Source: Planctomycetota bacterium (GTDB taxonomy: Bacteria > Planctomycetota > UBA1135 > UBA2386). Taken from it: a DNA stretch of 36,556 nt. The position numbers were made by a program, and so were the translations under genes. The notes under the pieces are model-generated. The model did not search any database and had not been told where the DNA came from. It saw only the letters and a program-made list of their open reading frames with translations. Positions 32,661-36,556 of this stretch are shown here, piece by piece. Position 1 is the first letter of the stretch. Every line of letters begins with the position of its first letter. The stretch lies in NCBI GenBank assembly GCA_021776805.1, contig JAJFFD010000113.1:1-36556 (forward strand). The letters are read 5' to 3'.

Positions 32661-33617
32661 ATGTCTGAAGCGAAGACCGGCCCCCTCTTTCAGGTGAGTG
32701 CGCAGAGAAGTGGTTCGACACTCCTGCGTGCCATGTTTACCGCTCATCCTCTGGTCTGTCTGAGCAGACTCTCGACCCTGGAGAAGGGTCTGGCCTACCT
32801 GGATGACGCGGGGCATCAAAATGGAGATCTGAAGGCCTTCTATGAGGAGGCGGAGCAGCTCGCTCTCGCCAACGATTCACCTCTCGATCTCGATCGCCAA
32901 CAGGCCTTTGCCGAGCAACTTCGGGATCTCCTTGATCAGGCTGTCGCCAAGACTGACAGGCCCGTGTTCTGTGGCGGGCTGCATCACAACTACCATCGAT
33001 TGCTCGGGCTCTATCCCGATGCGCGCTTTGTCTATCTATACCGAGATGGAAGGGATGTGGCGCGTTCGGCGATCGCACTCGGTTGGCACTACAACTTCTG
33101 GACGGCAGTGGAGCCATGGATCGAAGCTGAGGAGCGCTGCAAGAAGATGCGGGCCATGCTGCCAGCGGAGTGCTGGCTGGAAGTGCGTTACGAGGACTTG
33201 ATCCTGGAGACGGATAAGACCCTGCGGGTGATCTGTGAGTTCATGGGTGTCGCTTTTGACCCGGTGATTCATGAGTACACGAAGACCAGCACCTACAGCG
33301 CGCCGAACCCGAAGCTCATCGACCAATGGCGCCGCAAGATGTCAGATTCTGAGGTCCAGCAAGCGGAGGCTAGGATCGCTGATCATCTGCTCGAGCGAGG
33401 CTACGAGCTGAGTGGCTTGGAGCGATTGGAGTTCTCAAGACAGGAAATCCATCGACTCGAGACAGAAGGCAAGTGGCAGCTACGCTGGGGGCGAATGAAG
33501 CAGATTGGCCCCGTGAACTTCCTGGTCGAACGGGCGACACGCAAGCTGGGATTGAAGTCGCTCAACAGGACAGTGCGAAAGCGGATCGAGCTAAGGAGAA
33601 AGCGCAAGCTGCTCTAG
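32661..33617 (+). CDS. Sulfotransferase family protein
   Basis: 318 residues. The PAPS-binding 5'-PSB loop is QRSGSTLL (15-22) and the 3'-PB motif is RDGRDVARSAI (128-138), preceded by FVYLY. LEVRYEDLILE and the C-terminal part fit the sulfotransferase fold. It moves a sulfuryl group from PAPS to a hydroxyl or amine, cytoplasmic or membrane-associated. The acceptor (glycan, lipid or peptide) is not shown by the sequence. The C-terminal 50 residues are strongly basic (RKRIELRRKRKLL), perhaps for membrane association. It starts 66 bases after speA; the phosphoesterase gene starts four bases after its stop, so those two form a pair. Confidence 0.9.
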   Translation: MSEAKTGPLFQVSAQRSGSTLLRAMFTAHPLVCLSRLSTLEKGLAYLDDAGHQNGDLKAFYEEAEQLALANDSPLDLDRQQAFAEQLRDLLDQAVAKTDRPVFCGGLHHNYHRLLGLYPDARFVYLYRDGRDVARSAIALGWHYNFWTAVEPWIEAEERCKKMRAMLPAECWLEVRYEDLILETDKTLRVICEFMGVAFDPVIHEYTKTSTYSAPNPKLIDQWRRKMSDSEVQQAEARIADHLLERGYELSGLERLEFSRQEIHRLETEGKWQLRWGRMKQIGPVNFLVERATRKLGLKSLNRTVRKRIELRRKRKLL

Positions 33618-33621
33618 ACCC

Positions 33622-34593
33622 ATGGACCTGACGATGATGAAACACACTGGGTGGCAGACCCTCTTGCTCGCGATGTCCTTTCTCCCGGCGACGGCGCTCG
33701 CTCAGGGGAGGGCTGCCGAGACCGCCGCGGACAGGGGGACACGCTTTGTGGTTGCCGGTCATAGCTACGGTGTTCTGCACAGCGCCGAGCGGCGGAAGGC
33801 CTTCATCGATGCGGTCAACGCAGAAGACTGCGACCTGATCTTCATGATCGGCGATATCGATGGCTCGAACGCGGCGGTGATTCGACAGTACGACGCGGGC
33901 TTCGAGGCTCCGGTCTACTATGCACCCGGGGATCATGATGTCGATAGTCCGGAGCGAAGAGCCGCTTATGAAGAGAATGTGGGCTACCTCAGCAAGATGG
34001 TTGAGGTTGACGACGCTCGCTTTCTGCTCTTCGACTCTGCGGCTGACGTCACGGAGATCAACGCCTTCCTTGCGGGAGCCGTGCCTGCTCAGGCGGACGA
34101 CAAGGTGACCGTCTCCTTGGCGCATCATCGCATCTGGGATAATTCATTGCTGGCGCTTTGGCCAGATCTGCATGACAAGAGCTATGCCGCTGGCGAGCTG
34201 CCGAAGTCTTTCTGGGAACAGGTCGATGTGATCTTTTCCGGCGTGACCGGTCGCCAGTACCTGGGAACGACTGAGCACAACCGTCGCATGGTCTACCTTG
34301 CCGACATCGTCGAAGGTGTCTTTGCCTATACGGTCGGGATGACGACGCACATCAGCTTTCTGGTCGTCGAGATCACTGATGGGGACGTTCAGATTCAGCC
34401 CCGGGTCTCACCTCTGGAGTTGACGACCGTGGAGCCACGTGCACCTATCGACCGAGGATCCATCATGTATCTCATTCTGACGACCGTGAAGTCAGGGAGA
34501 TTCCTCTTGGGTGGCTTGCTGGGAGTCATGGGAATGGGGCTCATTGCCTTCGTGATCTGCAGAATGCGGACTGGGCGCCGCCAGCGAGCCTAG
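33622..34593 (+). CDS. Membrane-anchored metallophosphoesterase-like protein, degenerate motifs
   Basis: 323 residues with a signal peptide (WQTLLLAMSFLPATALAQ) and a C-terminal TM segment (about 292-314) followed by RMRTGRRQRA, giving an extracytoplasmic domain tethered at its end. ATGs at 33634 and 33637 are alternative starts. Calcineurin-like motifs: GD at 77-78 (FMIGDIDG) and PGDHD at 102-106 are intact, and H168-H169 in SLAHHRIW fits the fourth motif. The first motif, normally D-x-H, reads AGHSYG with the Asp missing, and the last, normally G-H-x-H, reads GVTGRQY. Metal binding may thus be incomplete. The gene is paired with the sulfotransferase four bases upstream. The substrate is unknown. 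Confidence 0.75.
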   Translation: MDLTMMKHTGWQTLLLAMSFLPATALAQGRAAETAADRGTRFVVAGHSYGVLHSAERRKAFIDAVNAEDCDLIFMIGDIDGSNAAVIRQYDAGFEAPVYYAPGDHDVDSPERRAAYEENVGYLSKMVEVDDARFLLFDSAADVTEINAFLAGAVPAQADDKVTVSLAHHRIWDNSLLALWPDLHDKSYAAGELPKSFWEQVDVIFSGVTGRQYLGTTEHNRRMVYLADIVEGVFAYTVGMTTHISFLVVEITDGDVQIQPRVSPLELTTVEPRAPIDRGSIMYLILTTVKSGRFLLGGLLGVMGMGLIAFVICRMRTGRRQRA

Positions 34594-34676
34594 TTAGAAG
34601 CCTGTGCCAAGGGTGTTAGGTGCAAGCCGGGGCTTCCTGCTATCCTGTATGGATTCACTATGAGGCCCGTCGAATT

Positions 34677-35663
34677 ATGGATGCAGCAGTCTTCGTCGAT
34701 TTTGAGAATCTGTACCTCTCACTCAAGAACCACGATGACTGCAGTGGATTGCGGACTCGAGAACTCAGTCTGCAGATTCTTCAAGGCCTGCTGATCAGGC
34801 TGCCCGAACGGGGCCACAACAAAGTCATCGGGCGATCCTACGCTGCCTTCGATACTTACCCCGGAGTCGAGGTTGCCCACGACCTGGCCTTGATGGGGCT
34901 CAGTCCGCAGTATGTCTTGATCAGTCACTCGGGGAAGAACTCGGCAGACATCCAGCTTTCATTGGATGCGGCCAAGGTCGTGTTCCGGCGCCCTGACATC
35001 GAGCTCATCGTCATCGTCTCAGGGGATCGTGACTTCATCCCACTGGCCGGTCAGGTTCTCGAGGAGGGGCGTGAACTGCGCGTCGTTTCTATTCCGGACT
35101 CAACCAGCGGTGACCTGCGTGATCGAGTTGGGGAGCGACGTTTCGTTGATGCCCTCGAGCTCATTGGCGAACGTGACGCTCTCCTCAAGAATCCCTGCGA
35201 TAGCAGTATCAGCAATGGTCAAGAAACCGATGGCGAACTGCCGGCCGACGAGCCTGGCGAAGCGCCTGTCGTCGAAGATTCGGCGGAAGAAGAGACTGTC
35301 TGCGAAGGAGGTCCGAGGATCGTTGGGCATATCCCGGTCACTTGGGAGCGAGCCAGCGATCGCAACTCAGGTGAGCGCGAGGGCCTTCTCACGCAATGTC
35401 TCGAATTGATGGTGCGCGCTCGGATGCGTCACAGCTCGGAAGACATCTGGCTGTCACCCTTTCTCAAGGGCCCAATGAGCCAACACTTCAACGGCCTCAT
35501 TCATCCGGAGCGGCGGGCATTGATCAACGAACTGCGTAATCGGAACGTAGTGCGAGTGGAGGAACGAGCCAATCAGCACGCGGACCACCCCTACTCGGTC
35601 ATCGTCATCGAGGATTCGCACCCCATGGCCCAGGCCGTCTGCGCCCGCTTGCAGCGCCACTGA
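34677..35663 (+). CDS. NYN-domain (PIN-like) putative ribonuclease
   Basis: 328 residues from ATG 34677; a longer in-frame reading from 34620 has no family support. The N-terminal NYN domain (1-150) has the acidic active-site set: D8 in VFVDFENLY, D91 and D97 in SADIQLSLDA, and D117/D119 in VSGDRDFIPL, as in LabA/Limkain-type PIN-like nucleases. A low-complexity acidic linker (about 177-220, DGELPADEPGEAPVVEDSAEEE) leads to a C-terminal helical domain (about 235-328, LTQCLELMVRARMRHSSEDIWLSPF) of winged-helix-like composition that could bind nucleic acid. It probably acts on RNA in the cytoplasm; the target is unknown. Two functional modules with a flexible linker are seen; the identity of the second is uncertain. 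Confidence 0.85.
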   Translation: MDAAVFVDFENLYLSLKNHDDCSGLRTRELSLQILQGLLIRLPERGHNKVIGRSYAAFDTYPGVEVAHDLALMGLSPQYVLISHSGKNSADIQLSLDAAKVVFRRPDIELIVIVSGDRDFIPLAGQVLEEGRELRVVSIPDSTSGDLRDRVGERRFVDALELIGERDALLKNPCDSSISNGQETDGELPADEPGEAPVVEDSAEEETVCEGGPRIVGHIPVTWERASDRNSGEREGLLTQCLELMVRARMRHSSEDIWLSPFLKGPMSQHFNGLIHPERRALINELRNRNVVRVEERANQHADHPYSVIVIEDSHPMAQAVCARLQRH

Positions 35664-35792
35664 GGCGAGCCGGCTGTCTCGACACCGCGGCACCGCGCCA
35701 AGCCGGCCCCTCTGCAGCGCCGCGGCAAATCGACCACATGCAGGGAGTCTGTGGGAAAAAGGTCGAATTCGTGCAGCAGGCAGGTGCTCCCC

Positions 35793-35798
35793 CATAAT
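35793..35798 (+). promoter_or_regulatory. Candidate -10 box CATAAT upstream of the ECF sigma gene
   Basis: CATAAT (five of six) is nine bases before the ATG at 35808, implying a leader of two or three bases. GAAGGG sits in between but is too close to the ATG for a normal Shine-Dalgarno. No clear -35 was found. The rest of the 144-base gap after the NYN gene shows nothing recognisable. Confidence 0.35.
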
Positions 35799-35807
35799 TG
35801 AAGGGTG

Positions 35808-36556
35808 ATGTCCGCGCTCCCCGAAGATCTGTCCTTTCGCCGCTTCAAACAGAAGGGCGATCCGCGGGACCTCGCCAAGGTCTACGACCTTACGGCTGAT
35901 CGCCTTCTACGCGCTGCCTTGCATCTGAGCCCGAGCATGGCGGCGGCAGAGGATCTTCTACAGGCGACCTTCCTGGCGGCAATGGAAGCGGCGGCGAGCT
36001 TCGACGAGGGCAGGCCCCTGATGCCCTGGCTGATGGGGATCTTGAGCAAGCAGGCGAAGTTGGCCCGTTGGCGTGATCGGCGCGAACCGGATCGGGAGCG
36101 CCTAAGAATCATCCAAGGCCCCGACGGCCCGGCAGAGGCGGCGCAAGAAAAGGAGCTTCTCCTGGCCCTCGAGCGAGCCATCGATGAACTACCCGAAGTC
36201 TATCGACCTGTATTGGTCCTGCGTCTTCGGCACGGCTTGGATGCGGGGGACATTGCCCACGCGCTCGGGAGGCCGCCGGGTACCGTTCGTTCGCAACTGA
36301 GTCGTGCTACGGACCTGCTGCGGAAGCTTCTGCCCACCGGTCTCACTGGAGCGATCGCTCTGATCGCGACACCGAGTCGTGGCATGGCGGCCGTTCGTGA
36401 AGCTTTGTTGGCACAAGTCCCGGTGACGCCGCTCTTCGCGGCGGGCGCTGGGGCGACTTGGACCCTTGGAGGATTGGCAATGAAGAGAGTCATTCTGGCT
36501 TCGGCCTTGGTGATCATCGGTTTGGGCGCCGGCGGAAGCATCATGTTCGGTAGCGA
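35808..36556 (+). CDS. ECF sigma factor with C-terminal transmembrane extension (3' end outside window)
   Basis: 249 residues are visible and the frame is open at the right edge. Sigma region 2 (about 20-90) includes AAEDLLQATFLAAMEAAASFDEGRPLMPWLMGILSKQAK, the usual E/D-DLLQ-TF and W-L-x-x-I pattern. Region 4 (about 118-172) has AIDELPEVYRPVLVLRLRHGLDAGDIAHALGRPPGTVRSQLSRA, a clear helix-turn-helix. After it come a Gly/Ala-rich hydrophobic stretch and a TM segment at about 227-247 (VILASALVIIGLGAG) preceded by MKR, so the sigma part would stay in the cytoplasm with the rest outside. In Planctomycetes such sigma factors often continue into large extracytoplasmic domains. A separate anti-sigma gene is not seen next to it. 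Confidence 0.9.
   Translation, partial: MSALPEDLSFRRFKQKGDPRDLAKVYDLTADRLLRAALHLSPSMAAAEDLLQATFLAAMEAAASFDEGRPLMPWLMGILSKQAKLARWRDRREPDRERLRIIQGPDGPAEAAQEKELLLALERAIDELPEVYRPVLVLRLRHGLDAGDIAHALGRPPGTVRSQLSRATDLLRKLLPTGLTGAIALIATPSRGMAAVREALLAQVPVTPLFAAGAGATWTLGGLAMKRVILASALVIIGLGAGGSIMFGS

Noticed and set aside
1..36556. tRNA, rRNA, CRISPR arrays, transposases or integrases
   Set aside because: None were recognised when reading both strands; there are no regularly spaced repeats and no DDE or tyrosine recombinase motifs in the coding regions.

Overview
The window is GC-rich, densely packed bacterial chromosome, most likely from a member of the Planctomycetota or a close PVC relative. Three things point there. 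A secreted protein joins a propeller-type dehydrogenase domain, HEAT-like repeats and a C-terminal c-type heme domain, in the 'Pirellula/Verrucomicrobium' style. An ECF sigma factor carries a C-terminal membrane segment. Large proteins built of carboxypeptidase-regulatory-like repeats are present. Most genes lack a clear Shine-Dalgarno, several start with GTG or TTG, and some have a -10-like box almost touching the start codon. The lineage call is inference; there is no rRNA or other marker in the window.

Layout. 1-3901: two proteins of carboxypeptidase-regulatory-like repeats, the first cut by the left edge. 4027-7830: a small cytochrome b562-like protein convergent with the PVC-type heme dehydrogenase. 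7888-11517: a secreted PIG-L/LmbE-type deacetylase convergent with a myo-inositol-1-phosphate synthase. 11594-16026: a four-gene MacAB/Lol-type ABC export operon (membrane fusion protein, ATPase, two FtsX-like permeases), then a small PASTA-like anchored protein (16057-16452). 16547-17889: two type II toxin-antitoxin modules facing each other, phd-doc on + and parDE on -, with palindromic candidate operators.

18043-26436 is a run of nine same-strand genes, mostly overlapping or a few bases apart. They encode a small two-TM protein, a CDP-alcohol phosphatidyltransferase, a SAM methyltransferase, an NDP-forming acyl-CoA synthetase, a DPM1-like GT2 glycosyltransferase, a LAB_N membrane protein, a GT9 heptosyltransferase-like enzyme, an MBOAT O-acyltransferase and an AlgJ/AlgX-like SGNH protein. 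Read together they look like a pathway that builds, glycosylates and O-acylates an envelope glycolipid or glycan. This is the best candidate here for an undescribed system.

26647-36556: a secreted subtilase-like protein whose catalytic Asp position appears to be Glu; a strong hairpin terminator; serine hydroxymethyltransferase (glyA, -); divergent biosynthetic arginine decarboxylase (speA); a sulfotransferase followed closely by a membrane-anchored, motif-degenerate metallophosphoesterase; a NYN-domain putative ribonuclease; and, cut by the right edge, an ECF sigma factor with a transmembrane C-terminal extension. No tRNA, rRNA, CRISPR array or insertion sequence was recognised, and no stretch longer than 300 bases lacks a gene.
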